Shown here one piece after another: positions 1-9,604 of a stretch of 64,000 nucleotides of DNA. Origin of the DNA: Neomegalonema sp. (GTDB taxonomy: Bacteria > Pseudomonadota > Alphaproteobacteria > Rhodobacterales > Rhodobacteraceae); the NCBI GenBank assembly GCA_022760435.1, contig JALEFY010000037.1:1-64000 (forward strand), written 5' to 3'. The first letter of the stretch is position 1. The number at the start of each line of letters is the position of its first letter. The translations under genes were made by a program, and so were the position numbers. Below the pieces are notes generated by a model. It saw only the letters and a list, made by a program, of their open reading frames with translations, did not search any database and had not been told where the DNA came from.

Positions 1-208
1 ATGGATTGCCGGAACAAGTCCGGCAATGACACCGTGAAGGAACCCGCAAACTCACCTCCCCCCCACACCCCGTCATCCTCGGGCTCGTCCCGAGGATCCA
101 TGCCTCCACAAGCACCCCACGCCAGACGCCTTCGGCGCAGACCGCCCCACAAGGCCCATGCCCCGCGCCCACTGCTCGATGGATTGCCGGAACAAGTCCG
201 GCAATGAC
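1..208. repeat. Intergenic double-hairpin repeat, variant A (two hairpin-2 copies, one hairpin-1)
   Basis: Two near-identical copies of a 27-30 base palindromic element lie at 1-30 and 179-208. Each has the 9-bp stem ATTGCCGGA / TCCGGCAAT around the loop ACAAG. Between them, 75-97 forms a second perfect hairpin, stem ATCCTCGGG / CCCGAGGAT with loop CTCGT. The architecture matches the arrays at 50392-50935 and 52495-52856, but the stem bases differ in a compensated way. Bases 209-354 hold no gene I can support; the short frames over the repeats are not credible genes. Confidence 0.8.
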
Positions 209-354
209 ACCGCAAGGGAAACCGCAAAACTGCCCTCACCCGCCCCCCTCGCCGTCCGCGGGCGGGTCCCGAAAATGACCGCGCAAGGGATTGACGGGGC
301 TGCTCCTCGCCCCAACCTGTCAGCCTCCTCCCACCGCAACCGCGAAGAGCTCCG

Positions 355-993
355 ATGCCCTCACCGCATCTCATCCTCGACCACATTGCCGTCTCCGCTG
401 CCTCGCTGGGAGAGGGGGTTGCGCATGTTGCGGGGCTGATCGGGGTCGAGCTGCCGCCGGGCGGGGCGCATCCGTTGATGGGAACGCATAATCATCTGAT
501 GCGGCTGGGGGCGGATGAGTTTCTTGAGATCATCGCCCCCGACCCTTCCGCCGCTCCTCAGCGCACGCGCTGGTTCGGGCTCGATCACCCGCCCGCGCGG
601 CCCCGACTTGCGACATGGGTGCTGCGACTGGAGGGAGAGGGGCGCGATCTGGCCAAGGCGCTGGCGGCGTTCCCTGACACGCTGGGCGAAGTGACGGAGC
701 TGACCAGGGGCAGCTTGCGCTGGCAGATCTCGGTGCCGCAGGATGGCGCCATGCCGCTGGATGGCGCGCACCCGACCCTGATCGACTGGCCAATGCGCCC
801 CTGCCCCGGTGCTGCGATGGCGGACAAGGGCTGCGCGCTCAGCGCCCTGATCATCGAGCATCCGCAGATCGAGACGATCAAGGCCAGCCTTGCCGGGCAT
901 TTCTCCGACCCGCGTGTGACCTTTCGCGAAGGCACCGCGCCATCAGTGGCGGCGCTCATCGATACGCCAAGCGGCGCGCGCTGGCTGACCTGA
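355..993 (+). CDS. VOC / glyoxalase-like domain protein
   Basis: The 212-residue product resembles the Glyoxalase_3-type (vicinal oxygen chelate) family. Its N-terminus starts with the typical LDHIAVSAASL strand, with a metal-ligand-like His at residue 10. It continues through a HNHLMRLG segment and a FLEIIAPDP strand near residues 59-67. Such proteins bind a divalent metal in a beta-alpha-beta-beta-beta fold, but members have very different activities, so no substrate can be named. The ATG at 355 begins just before the conserved strand. It is convergent with the next gene and shows no functional link to it. Confidence 0.8.
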   Translation: MPSPHLILDHIAVSAASLGEGVAHVAGLIGVELPPGGAHPLMGTHNHLMRLGADEFLEIIAPDPSAAPQRTRWFGLDHPPARPRLATWVLRLEGEGRDLAKALAAFPDTLGEVTELTRGSLRWQISVPQDGAMPLDGAHPTLIDWPMRPCPGAAMADKGCALSALIIEHPQIETIKASLAGHFSDPRVTFREGTAPSVAALIDTPSGARWLT

Positions 994-1065
994 AGCCCTC
1001 GCTACTCCGTGACGCGTCGGCCGTTTTCGGCTCGGCGGCGGTTCGCGGCTCGGACGCGCTCCTGC

Positions 1066-3492
1066 TCAGGAGGCGTCCTTCTTTTGGTTGTCGCTGCGGC
1101 GCGCTGCCTCGAAAAACGTTTCCAGGAATTCGTTCTCGTCCACGTCTTTCTCTGACTTCGCTTCATCGAGCCTCAATGGCTTCGTGCCGGCGGGAACCCC
1201 CGTCGGTTGCGGAACGCTCGCAACGCGGCGGAAAGCAGTGCCCGCCACCTCCCCTTTAGCCTCGGGGGGCTGGACCTTCGTTTGGTCAGTCGGTGGGGCG
1301 CTGTTATTGCGCGCCATGGTTCGCGCGGTGTCGCGGCTCGTTTGCTGCGAGCGCTGCAAGCCGCCGCCCGGGCGCACCACTTGTACGCGCGGGCCGCTTT
1401 GGACCATGGCACCGGCGCTGACCGGGGCGCCGATCGGAACACTGCCCGCGCCCAGATGCGGCAGCCCTTCATAGACACGCCCGGCTTTCTCTGCCCGCAT
1501 TCGCTCCATCCGCGTGGCGTGATCGAGATCCTGGCGCAGCAGATCGAGCACCCCGTCCTTGATATAAAAGACTTCCGGGTTGTCCGGCGCCGGCTCCGTC
1601 CGGTCTTCCTTGTAGAAGAACAGCATGATCTCTCGGGCCCGGGCCCGGAACGCGCTATTGTCGATCTGGGTCAGGTTGAGCTGGGCGCGCAGATCGGGCC
1701 GCGTGGGCTCGTTGATCGCTTGAACATTATCGAGGATCGCCTTGTTGGCGTAGAGCGCCGCTTTCTCGGCCTGCCCATCGGAGGTCCCGCGCAGCAGACG
1801 GCGCAGCGTCTCTTCCTTTTGCTTGTTCGCGCGTACGCCCAGATGGTGCAGCAGCGAGTTGGACGTGCTCATCGCCCCGATCAGGCCCGAAAACAGCACC
1901 AGCAAGTCGATCGCCGCCGCAATGCCCAGGGCGAAATAGGCGAGCTTTTCCCCGCCCCAGAAGGCGTTGACAGTCTTCACGAAACGCGAGGCTTTCGGAT
2001 CTTCCTCCAGCACCAGCCGATCGATCTCGCCGCGCAGATCGGCGACATCGCGGGCGGCAAGACCGGAAACGCCAATGCAGTGGCGGCCATATTCCACCGC
2101 TTGCTCGAAATTCAACGCGCTCACGGTTTTCGCCTGCGCGCCGCCGGAAACGCATTGCGCCTCCAGCGCCTTCACATTGGAGACGGCAACCCCGATCGGG
2201 TTCATATATTCGGCCATGGCAGCGCGGTCGCAAGACAGGCTCGCCGCCGCGCCGCGTGTGGCCGGGATCGATTGCAGACTTTCGAGTAGCTGGGTACAGC
2301 GCTCCGCCGCGGCATTAAAAGGCTCAAGCTCAAGCTGGGTCGCGAACGCGGCCAGATCGGCGCGCAGCTTTTCCACCTCCGCATCGAGATTGACATCGGC
2401 ACCCTGATTGCCAGAGATCCGGCTGCGCAATTGGGCAACCTCCTGATCGAGCTGGGCAATCTGCACATCCGCAGCCCCGACCCCGCCAGCGGCGATACTG
2501 GCGCGCAGATCCTCAATGGTCTTGTCACGGGCCTCAAGCTCATTGGCCACATCATCGAACAGGCGCTGCTTGGTATCGCGCTCGGCTGCCAGAATATTGC
2601 GCTTGTCGCGCAGATCACGCCAGACCGGACCGCGCCCGGTGCCCTTGCCCGACGCGCCGCCCTTTTCCTCGGCCTCCATCAAGCCTTCCTGGACCACGAC
2701 CAATTCTTGCGCCAGTTCCAGCTCACTGCGCAGGCGGTTGACCCGCTCGACCAGTTCGGGGCGGCTCTCGACCAGACGCGCAAGCTGGCGCTGGTTGCTC
2801 TCTACCCGGGTCTGCGCGGCAGCTTCATCCCGGCGGATCGAGGCCTTCTGCCGCTCCAGCTCGGCGATCTCGCGGCTGACCACGCGGGCCTTTTGCTTGA
2901 AATCTTCCTCGATCAGTTCCGAAGCGTTGGTGGCCTGATCGGCGACCTGGTTCACGCTATCACGCCATTGGCCATAGACCTCGGAATCGAGCAGGTTCTC
3001 CACGCGCTCACGGCGCACCGCCATGGCCCGCGCATCGAGCTCGGACACCGTGTCCTCGACCGCGCGGTGGATGCGGGTGTTCCGGGTACGGGCCTGCAAA
3101 TCCTCGTCATTGATGGTCTCGAACAGCGCCACCCAGGAGAAGAAGACCGATGTGCCAAAGCAGATGAGAAAGACCAGCAAGGTAAACCAGGGGCGCCCCT
3201 CGCCATTGGCCAGGGTGAAACCGATCCGCCAAGAGGTCACGAAAAGCAGCGCCTGCACCGCGAAGGTGATGCAGAACGAGATCAGCCAGACCGGCATGAA
3301 ATTGAGCATGCCGTTGAAGGTCGTGAAGAAGGAGGCGACCGAGAGCAGCAGCGAGCCGATCATCAGCGCCATCAAATAAGGCTGCTCGCGCATCTGGCTG
3401 AGCGCCCGGCCAAACATGGTCGAGAATTCCAGCCAGAAACCGTTTTGCGATCGCGCGGCTGCCGAGCCTCTGCGTCTGGTACCGTTCATCAT
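1066..3492 (-). CDS. Membrane-anchored long coiled-coil protein (component A of SEDS/PBP cluster)
   Basis: The product is 808 residues. Three hydrophobic helices lie near residues 38-58, 66-88 and 101-124. A long heptad-rich charged region (about 125-515) contains several cysteines, a fourth helix lies at about 516-541, and a tail of about 265 residues ends in an acidic/basic segment. The pattern suggests an inner-membrane protein with a large coiled-coil domain, a plausible scaffold or tether. No family was recognised. The start is one of two ATGs in an ATGATG that overlaps the TGA of the SEDS gene (4-bp overlap). A GAGGAG-type ribosome site stands just upstream. This coupling places it as the last gene of the minus-strand operon and suggests it is made in step with the SEDS protein. 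Confidence 0.85.
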   Translation of the reverse strand: MMNGTRRRGSAAARSQNGFWLEFSTMFGRALSQMREQPYLMALMIGSLLLSVASFFTTFNGMLNFMPVWLISFCITFAVQALLFVTSWRIGFTLANGEGRPWFTLLVFLICFGTSVFFSWVALFETINDEDLQARTRNTRIHRAVEDTVSELDARAMAVRRERVENLLDSEVYGQWRDSVNQVADQATNASELIEEDFKQKARVVSREIAELERQKASIRRDEAAAQTRVESNQRQLARLVESRPELVERVNRLRSELELAQELVVVQEGLMEAEEKGGASGKGTGRGPVWRDLRDKRNILAAERDTKQRLFDDVANELEARDKTIEDLRASIAAGGVGAADVQIAQLDQEVAQLRSRISGNQGADVNLDAEVEKLRADLAAFATQLELEPFNAAAERCTQLLESLQSIPATRGAAASLSCDRAAMAEYMNPIGVAVSNVKALEAQCVSGGAQAKTVSALNFEQAVEYGRHCIGVSGLAARDVADLRGEIDRLVLEEDPKASRFVKTVNAFWGGEKLAYFALGIAAAIDLLVLFSGLIGAMSTSNSLLHHLGVRANKQKEETLRRLLRGTSDGQAEKAALYANKAILDNVQAINEPTRPDLRAQLNLTQIDNSAFRARAREIMLFFYKEDRTEPAPDNPEVFYIKDGVLDLLRQDLDHATRMERMRAEKAGRVYEGLPHLGAGSVPIGAPVSAGAMVQSGPRVQVVRPGGGLQRSQQTSRDTARTMARNNSAPPTDQTKVQPPEAKGEVAGTAFRRVASVPQPTGVPAGTKPLRLDEAKSEKDVDENEFLETFFEAARRSDNQKKDAS

Positions 3493-6305
3493 GCTCTCCT
3501 CAGAACATTCTTCACGCGGAGCGCCGCCCGAGCCAGAAGAGGCATCGGGTAGGGGGGCGGAGCCTGGCTCACACGCCCCTCGTTGCGCCGCAATTCTTGC
3601 GCCGACGGTAGCCGCATCAGCGTGACGGTTACCATGAGAAAAGGCAGCGCCATGAACAGAATATGGCTGTTTGCCGCCGACAACCATGTCATGGGCTGCC
3701 CCATAATGGGAATTGCACCAAAGGCATTGCCCCAGGCAATCGTCCAATGCGCCGCCAGCATCAGTGTACCACCGATATTGATGAAGGCCAGCGTTTGCCG
3801 CGCTGCATCATCGGCATAATCGCCTCCGGCCCAGCGATAGGCGCGCAAGGAAGCGTCCAGCATCATCCACAACACGATCACCTGCAAGCTGGCGAGCAGC
3901 ACCGCGCCCAAGGTCCCAAAGCGGTTGATGAAGAAAGCCAGCGCGAAATCATCCTGCACCGCGGGCAAGCGCATCAGTTCAGCCGGGTTGGGGCCGAACC
4001 GATCTTGCGGTGCGCGACATAGCGGCTCGTCATAGCACGGCGTCTGACCAATGAGCCGCAGCGACTGGATCAACTGACTGCCCAGATCCGGATGCAGCTC
4101 GGGCTTGAGATACATGGCCACGCGCTGTTCGGGGATCGAGAACGAGGCCGCGCGCGCGTCGCCCAATTGGCTCTCGATCTGCGCGATCTGATGCAGCGCG
4201 GCGGCGCTGCCCAGAATGAGGATCAATGCGCCGGCCCAGATCGCCAGGGTCTCCATCCAGGGGCGGCGCAGCCAATGCGCGCGGCGTGGCGGCGCTCCGG
4301 GCGGGGCGCCGATCCCGTTCTTCAGCCGGATCTGGGCGAAGCGATGCGCGCGCAAGATCCCGCCGACCATGACCATCATCAGGCAACCGACCACGGCCAG
4401 GATCAGCACCGGCGACAGGTCACCCTTCAGCCCTGGGATGATCCCGAACATCACCGCATAGAACAGGGCGAACAGGAGCACACCGCCAACCAGCAGCGCC
4501 CGCTTGGTGAGCGCAGCGGCGAACAGGCGCTCCTGATAGAGCCGGGTTGCGGTGATGGCGAAGAACAGAACCGCCAGGAACTTGCCCGCCTCCATCGGCT
4601 GGAAATCGCCCAGCCCCTCTTCACGTCCAAAGAGCAGCCAGAGGCCGAACGCCGCGACCAGCAGCATCACGGGGATCATCCGGAGCATCCGCGCCCGCAG
4701 CCCCTTGCCATGCACGGCCATGTAAAGGAGGCTGCGGATCCCCTCCATATCAAAGCTGAGCAGAACGGTGATGACGAAGAAACTCGCCATGAGCGAGCGC
4801 ATATGCTTGAGATCAAAGCCCAGCCATCTTGTATTCGCCGCGCCCAGCGCCAGTTGCTCGGCCGACAGGCTGCCCAGCGCAATCAGGCCGCTGATCGCCA
4901 GCCAGAACACCCAATAGCGCGGACTGGTTTCGGGCACGCGCAACAGGGCGAGTGTCGCGAGGCTCCAGGACAGCAGCAGGCACAGGGTGAGCAAGGCCCG
5001 CGGCACCTCGCCAGAGAGCGGATCGAGGAGCAGATAGAAGATCAGCACCGATAGCGCCGCACCCAAGGTGAGTGCAGTCGTGATCCCCTCGCCGCGATGC
5101 AGGCGCCAGTTCCAGATCCGCTGGCGCGCGACCCGCCCGAACAGGCTGTAAACCGCGAAAGCCACGCCCGCGCCGATAGCGAGCGCCACCGCTGCGCGCC
5201 AGATCAGCGACCAGAAGCGCTCGCCAGGGCTCCACGCCCCCAGCGAGACCGCCCGCAACGGCGTGAGGATCATCGCCAGATCACCGCGCCGCTCTGTCTG
5301 CGCGCGCGCCTCACGCAAGGCGCAGGCCGAACGCGGATCCGCCTTGCGCTCGTCGGTGCAGACCGCCTCGCTCTCGGGTTGCAAGAACAGCGTGATGTTA
5401 TCGCGCGGCATCAACTCGAGGGGCAAGCCGCGCGCATGCCGGACCGTGTAATAGGTGCGCCCCAGGATCAGGCCGCGCACGCCCTCCAGTGGCCAGAGAA
5501 GCTGGGCAAAGCTGCGCACCGGCCCGTAAGGATGCTGCAACCGCGCCGAAAGGCCGCCGTCACTAAGCGGCGCCACCGAATAGCGATCTCCCTGCACCAT
5601 CAACCCAAGCATGCGCGTCGCCCCACCGGTGCCGATCCGGTCCGCACAATCGACCCCGCCACCAATGGTGATCAACCGCCGCTCTTGCGTGCTGAAACGA
5701 TCGAGCGCGGCCAGTTCCTGCCGCGCCTGCGCAAAGATGCTCTTGCCAAGCCCGCAGCTCTCGTCATCGAGCCAAAGCGGGCTCGCGCCCAGAGGTTCGA
5801 GCCGGGGCTTGTAGCCCCGCTGATGCGTGAGCCGGAAGCGCCGCTCACGCGCGTTTCCTCGGACATTCAGGATCAGATGGTCGGGCGCGATTGCCTCCAC
5901 CGTGACTTGGGTGCCAGAAAGACGGATCATCGAGCCTTCTTGCAGCACAAAGCGGCGGGCGAACTGGCTGGGCCGTCCATCTTCATAGAGCAGCAGCATC
6001 CGCCGATGCACGGCGACATTGCCGACGGACCACCCGCTCAACGGATTATGGACGGCGCGCAGATGCGCGATCTCGGCCGATTGCGCCCCGGCGCGCTGGC
6101 CGAGCTCGACCCGGCCGACCACGACATCCTCGGCCTTGGTGGCAATGCGCAGGCTCTGCAGATGCGCCGCGGGCGCAACCGCCCGGCGCAGCGCGCCTTC
6201 GGTGGCAATGAAGAGCAGCAGGCAGAACGCGGCAATGGCGAGAAAGATCAACACGCTCGCGGTTCGGGTGATGCCCGTCATCAGGCGCGAAAGCCGCATC
6301 ATCAT
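3489..6305 (-). CDS. Divergent SEDS (FtsW/RodA/SpoVE) family membrane protein with large N-terminal extracytoplasmic domain
   Basis: The product is 938 residues; FtsW and RodA are usually 370-420. A signal-anchor helix (about 15-35) is followed by some 320 residues with a beta-rich look, then about ten hydrophobic helices from residue 365 to near 905. SEDS landmarks are visible: QPMEAGK (569-575) where the family has QPSE.xK, a GDLSP segment like the family's PDLG, and QDDFALAF (784-791) matching the TDFIFA loop whose Asp is essential. FINIGGTL and a terminal multi-Pro/Gly segment follow. SEDS proteins polymerise glycan strands from lipid II together with a class B PBP. Its start overlaps the stop of the PBP gene by 4 bp, as expected for a cognate pair. 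It is strongly diverged, so catalysis is inferred. Confidence 0.78.
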   Translation of the reverse strand: MMMRLSRLMTGITRTASVLIFLAIAAFCLLLFIATEGALRRAVAPAAHLQSLRIATKAEDVVVGRVELGQRAGAQSAEIAHLRAVHNPLSGWSVGNVAVHRRMLLLYEDGRPSQFARRFVLQEGSMIRLSGTQVTVEAIAPDHLILNVRGNARERRFRLTHQRGYKPRLEPLGASPLWLDDESCGLGKSIFAQARQELAALDRFSTQERRLITIGGGVDCADRIGTGGATRMLGLMVQGDRYSVAPLSDGGLSARLQHPYGPVRSFAQLLWPLEGVRGLILGRTYYTVRHARGLPLELMPRDNITLFLQPESEAVCTDERKADPRSACALREARAQTERRGDLAMILTPLRAVSLGAWSPGERFWSLIWRAAVALAIGAGVAFAVYSLFGRVARQRIWNWRLHRGEGITTALTLGAALSVLIFYLLLDPLSGEVPRALLTLCLLLSWSLATLALLRVPETSPRYWVFWLAISGLIALGSLSAEQLALGAANTRWLGFDLKHMRSLMASFFVITVLLSFDMEGIRSLLYMAVHGKGLRARMLRMIPVMLLVAAFGLWLLFGREEGLGDFQPMEAGKFLAVLFFAITATRLYQERLFAAALTKRALLVGGVLLFALFYAVMFGIIPGLKGDLSPVLILAVVGCLMMVMVGGILRAHRFAQIRLKNGIGAPPGAPPRRAHWLRRPWMETLAIWAGALILILGSAAALHQIAQIESQLGDARAASFSIPEQRVAMYLKPELHPDLGSQLIQSLRLIGQTPCYDEPLCRAPQDRFGPNPAELMRLPAVQDDFALAFFINRFGTLGAVLLASLQVIVLWMMLDASLRAYRWAGGDYADDAARQTLAFINIGGTLMLAAHWTIAWGNAFGAIPIMGQPMTWLSAANSHILFMALPFLMVTVTLMRLPSAQELRRNEGRVSQAPPPYPMPLLARAALRVKNVLRRA

Positions 6306-9300
6306 GGCCGCTCTCCCGCGCTCAAACCGTCGCGCGTTACTGGGCGCTCTCCCGCGCCCGAATCGAGCACCGACAGCGCCGCTTGCTCGGCATTGCGCGT
6401 GCGGATCCGGTCGAGCACCTTGCGGATGATCGGCGCGCAGACCCGCCCGCCACTGGCCCGTTTGAGCCGACCATGGCTCACCAGACAGGCAAAGGCGAGC
6501 CGGCGCGGTCGCGGCTCCACCACCGGCGCCTCATCGGGGATGAGCGCCTGCGGCTCGGCCCAACCGGCAAACCAGAGCGAGTTGACCAGCGTGTCCTCAT
6601 CCAGCGGGACTTCGGCAGTGCCGGTCTTGCCATAGATGAACTCGCGATAGGGCGCATCGCGAAAGGCGCCATCTGCGGTGCCATAACGGCTGTTGACAAC
6701 CGCATTGAGACCGGGGCGCAGATAGGCCTCCATCAACTCGATCGCGTGGTTCTCCTTGAGGATCCAGTTGCGCACCTGCCCGGCGCCCAGATCCTGCGCG
6801 GCCACCTCATCGAAGAACAGCGGCGGGCAATCATCGAGGCGCTCGGGATCAGAGACCAGGCGCGGATCGACCCGGCAACGACTGGCAATCGAGGCGTAGA
6901 GCGTGGCAATCCCCAGCGGCGAGGCCTGCGCGTTTTGGCCGATCGTGTTGAGCGCCAGCGTGTGCAGCGGGTTTTCACTCGGCAAATCGCCATCGAGCAC
7001 GATGCGTTCGGCTCGGAACCGCGCCGCTGGCGGGCTGGGCAGGCGCATCAGGTTGCGCGAAGCGCTCGATGGAAAGCGCCGGGCCAGCGAGCTGATCGCG
7101 CGCGGCGGCGCGTCTTCGGCGTTCTCGGATGGCAGCGCGCTCACGCCATCCACCCCCAGACCGGCCATGATGAACCAGCTATTGAGCGATGTTGCGGTCG
7201 CCTCGCACAGGCCGAGTTGCTTGGCTGCGGGCCCGCCACCCGGGCGCACCGGACAGCGGGTATCGACCGGCGCCAGAAAGGCATGATCATGCTTCTCCAG
7301 CCGACCTTCATAGACGAAATTGCAGATCTTGGCGAAGGGCCGCCAATTATAGAGCCCGGCGCGACCGGCGACGCAGTCATGTTGACCCTTGGCCCAGAAC
7401 CTTCCCGGGATTTCCACCCAGCCGCCCGGATCGAGCCGCACCCCTTCGGGCACCGACAATCCCGGAGAGAGCGCCGGATCGCTCGTCCCGATGATCGCGC
7501 GATGCAAGGGGCCGTCATCCTCGCCAAATTCCTGATCGGCCGCCGCCCGTAACAGGCTCAGCGCGGTGAGGGTTTTCAACGTTGAGCCCGGCGTGCTCTG
7601 CGCATCGATCCGGGCCCAGGCGCGCGGGGCGAGCGGGCTGTTGAGGGGGCGCCAGACATCATAGCCAAGGATATTCCAGGCCGCGCCTTCGCTGATCCGG
7701 GCCGAGGGGAAATCCGCCGCCGCCAGGATCTCCCCGCGATGCGCCGGATCCTCGCCCGCATCGATGAGCACCACCGCCGCGCGGCGGATGGCGTCATGCT
7801 CGGCGGCAAGAAACGCACGATTGGGGGCCTCGTAGATCGCCCGCATCAGCTCTTCACGCAGGATCTGCTGATACTCGGCGCGCAAGGTCAGGGTGAGGCT
7901 GCGCCCCTGCGCACGAGGCTGCCGCGCGAGCGCGCCGCCAAGCCCGAAGCGATCGCTGGTGCCGAGGCCGACGAGCGGGGTCAGCGCCAGCTCGCCCGCG
8001 CCGGGGCCTGGATCACCGTTCTCAAGGGCCAGCTCGACCCCATCGGCGGTGCGGATCGAGATCGGCTCGGGTTGCTCGGGCGCCCCGGGGCGCTCGCGCG
8101 GCACCCAGTCGAGCGCACATTCGCGCAAATCATCGAGCCCTTCGCGGCAGCGCAAGGTGATCGACTCGCCGCCATGATAGCTGCGCCAGCCGTCCCAGTT
8201 GGGCGGGGTGACAGTGGTCAGCGCCGCGCCCTTGAACTCGGCCATGCGGTCGGGAATATGTGGAACCGGCGTCACGGTAATATGGATCGGCGCACCGGCC
8301 TTTGGCGCGAGCCGATAGCGAAAGGCGGCTGGTGCGCCGAAAACGTCGCGCTGAACCTGCGCCTCGCCGCAGACCGGGGCAGGCTTGCGGCTGACGATCA
8401 CCCGCGGCTCGAGCCGCCCGGTACGCGCATTGGGGCGCTCGACGCCTTGCGCTAGCCCGGCACAGAGCCGCCGCTGCGCCTTGACGCTCGCGCCCTCGAT
8501 CTGCGGATCCGCGCCGACCAGATCGAGCATGAACTCCGAAGCCCCGGCCTTGGGCGGCAGCGTGAAACGGATCAGGGGTGCCTCCTCGCCCGATTGCGCC
8601 GCGGAGAGGACCGAGGCGCTGCGCGGGGCGGCCGAGAGCCAATCGCCCTCCGGCGCGGGCCAGGCCGGATCATGCCAGCCAAAATATCCGAACAGATCGA
8701 GCGACAGCCCTGCGCGGCTCTGCACGCCCTGCCGCGTCTGGATCCCTTCGACCGAGAGCAGCGCCTCGGCGCGCCAATCGGAAGGGTTGGCGCCGATGGG
8801 CAGAATAGCCCCGCCTACGCGCCCCGCCCGGTCATCGCGCAAACCGGCCACCAGATGCGCCGCATTCCACACCGCGACTTCCTGCTGGACCACAAGACCT
8901 GGCGTGCCGCCATAAAGCTGATCGATCGCTTCGGCAGCTTCCTTATCCAGCCAAGTATCCTCCAGCCGGGCGCGCAAGGCCAGATCGCGCGACGGCAGCG
9001 ACAGCCGGAAGGTTTCGCTGTCAAACTCGATCAGGCCCGCCGCATAGAGCTCGCGAAACAGCGCGCCGGAGCTTGCCTCACGGGTCGCGATGGTTGTGGT
9101 CTCGCTCCAAAAGCGCGTGTTCTTGATCGCGCGCGGCGCCAGGGCTGCGACGGAGCCGACGGCGAGGATCGCGAGGATCCCCAAGCCAAGGCGCATGCTG
9201 GAGATGACGGCCTGCCCGGCATCGCGCGGCGCGATCCGTTTGGCGAGCGCAAGCGTTCCCCGCCGGACCAACCGGGCCGTAGCCCCGAGCACATTGACCC

Positions 9301-9604
9301 CGCGCTTGCTCGCATCACCGCTCGTATCCCGCGTGTCCTGCCTGGGCGGCGCCGGGGATGCAGCGGGTGCGGGCAGCGCCTCGGCAGCGGACGTTTCAGC
9401 CGCCGCCGCCTGATCAGAACCGAAGTCGAGCGGATCGGGCCGCGTCTCGAATGCGGCTTCTTCCGGCTCGGTAAAGTCCCAGCGCCGCGCCGTCTGCGTC
9501 GTTTCATCCGATCGGGCCGAGCTGCCTTGTCGGCGCCGCTGTTTGCCTGGATGATTGCGCGCGCTCGGATGCCCATGAGCGCCGCGCCGCTCCCGGTCAG
9601 TCAT
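6302..9604 (-). CDS. Penicillin-binding-protein-like transpeptidase (SEDS partner)
   Basis: The product is 1100 residues. It has a charged, Ala/Pro-rich cytoplasmic N-terminus (1-135), one membrane helix (about 137-158), some 450 residues of extracytoplasmic sequence with no recognised domain, then a transpeptidase domain. All three active-site motifs are present and correctly ordered: SxxK as S674-T-L-K677, SxN as S806-L-N808, and KTG as K993-T-G-T-A. No glycosyltransferase (GT51) domain is seen, so it is class B-like. It would crosslink peptidoglycan in the periplasm with the SEDS protein whose gene it overlaps by 4 bp; it also overlaps the upstream gene by 8 bp. It is far longer than FtsI or PBP2 (about 580-650), and the extra region is the odd feature. 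Confidence 0.88.
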   Translation of the reverse strand: MTDRERRGAHGHPSARNHPGKQRRRQGSSARSDETTQTARRWDFTEPEEAAFETRPDPLDFGSDQAAAAETSAAEALPAPAASPAPPRQDTRDTSGDASKRGVNVLGATARLVRRGTLALAKRIAPRDAGQAVISSMRLGLGILAILAVGSVAALAPRAIKNTRFWSETTTIATREASSGALFRELYAAGLIEFDSETFRLSLPSRDLALRARLEDTWLDKEAAEAIDQLYGGTPGLVVQQEVAVWNAAHLVAGLRDDRAGRVGGAILPIGANPSDWRAEALLSVEGIQTRQGVQSRAGLSLDLFGYFGWHDPAWPAPEGDWLSAAPRSASVLSAAQSGEEAPLIRFTLPPKAGASEFMLDLVGADPQIEGASVKAQRRLCAGLAQGVERPNARTGRLEPRVIVSRKPAPVCGEAQVQRDVFGAPAAFRYRLAPKAGAPIHITVTPVPHIPDRMAEFKGAALTTVTPPNWDGWRSYHGGESITLRCREGLDDLRECALDWVPRERPGAPEQPEPISIRTADGVELALENGDPGPGAGELALTPLVGLGTSDRFGLGGALARQPRAQGRSLTLTLRAEYQQILREELMRAIYEAPNRAFLAAEHDAIRRAAVVLIDAGEDPAHRGEILAAADFPSARISEGAAWNILGYDVWRPLNSPLAPRAWARIDAQSTPGSTLKTLTALSLLRAAADQEFGEDDGPLHRAIIGTSDPALSPGLSVPEGVRLDPGGWVEIPGRFWAKGQHDCVAGRAGLYNWRPFAKICNFVYEGRLEKHDHAFLAPVDTRCPVRPGGGPAAKQLGLCEATATSLNSWFIMAGLGVDGVSALPSENAEDAPPRAISSLARRFPSSASRNLMRLPSPPAARFRAERIVLDGDLPSENPLHTLALNTIGQNAQASPLGIATLYASIASRCRVDPRLVSDPERLDDCPPLFFDEVAAQDLGAGQVRNWILKENHAIELMEAYLRPGLNAVVNSRYGTADGAFRDAPYREFIYGKTGTAEVPLDEDTLVNSLWFAGWAEPQALIPDEAPVVEPRPRRLAFACLVSHGRLKRASGGRVCAPIIRKVLDRIRTRNAEQAALSVLDSGAGERPVTRDGLSAGERP

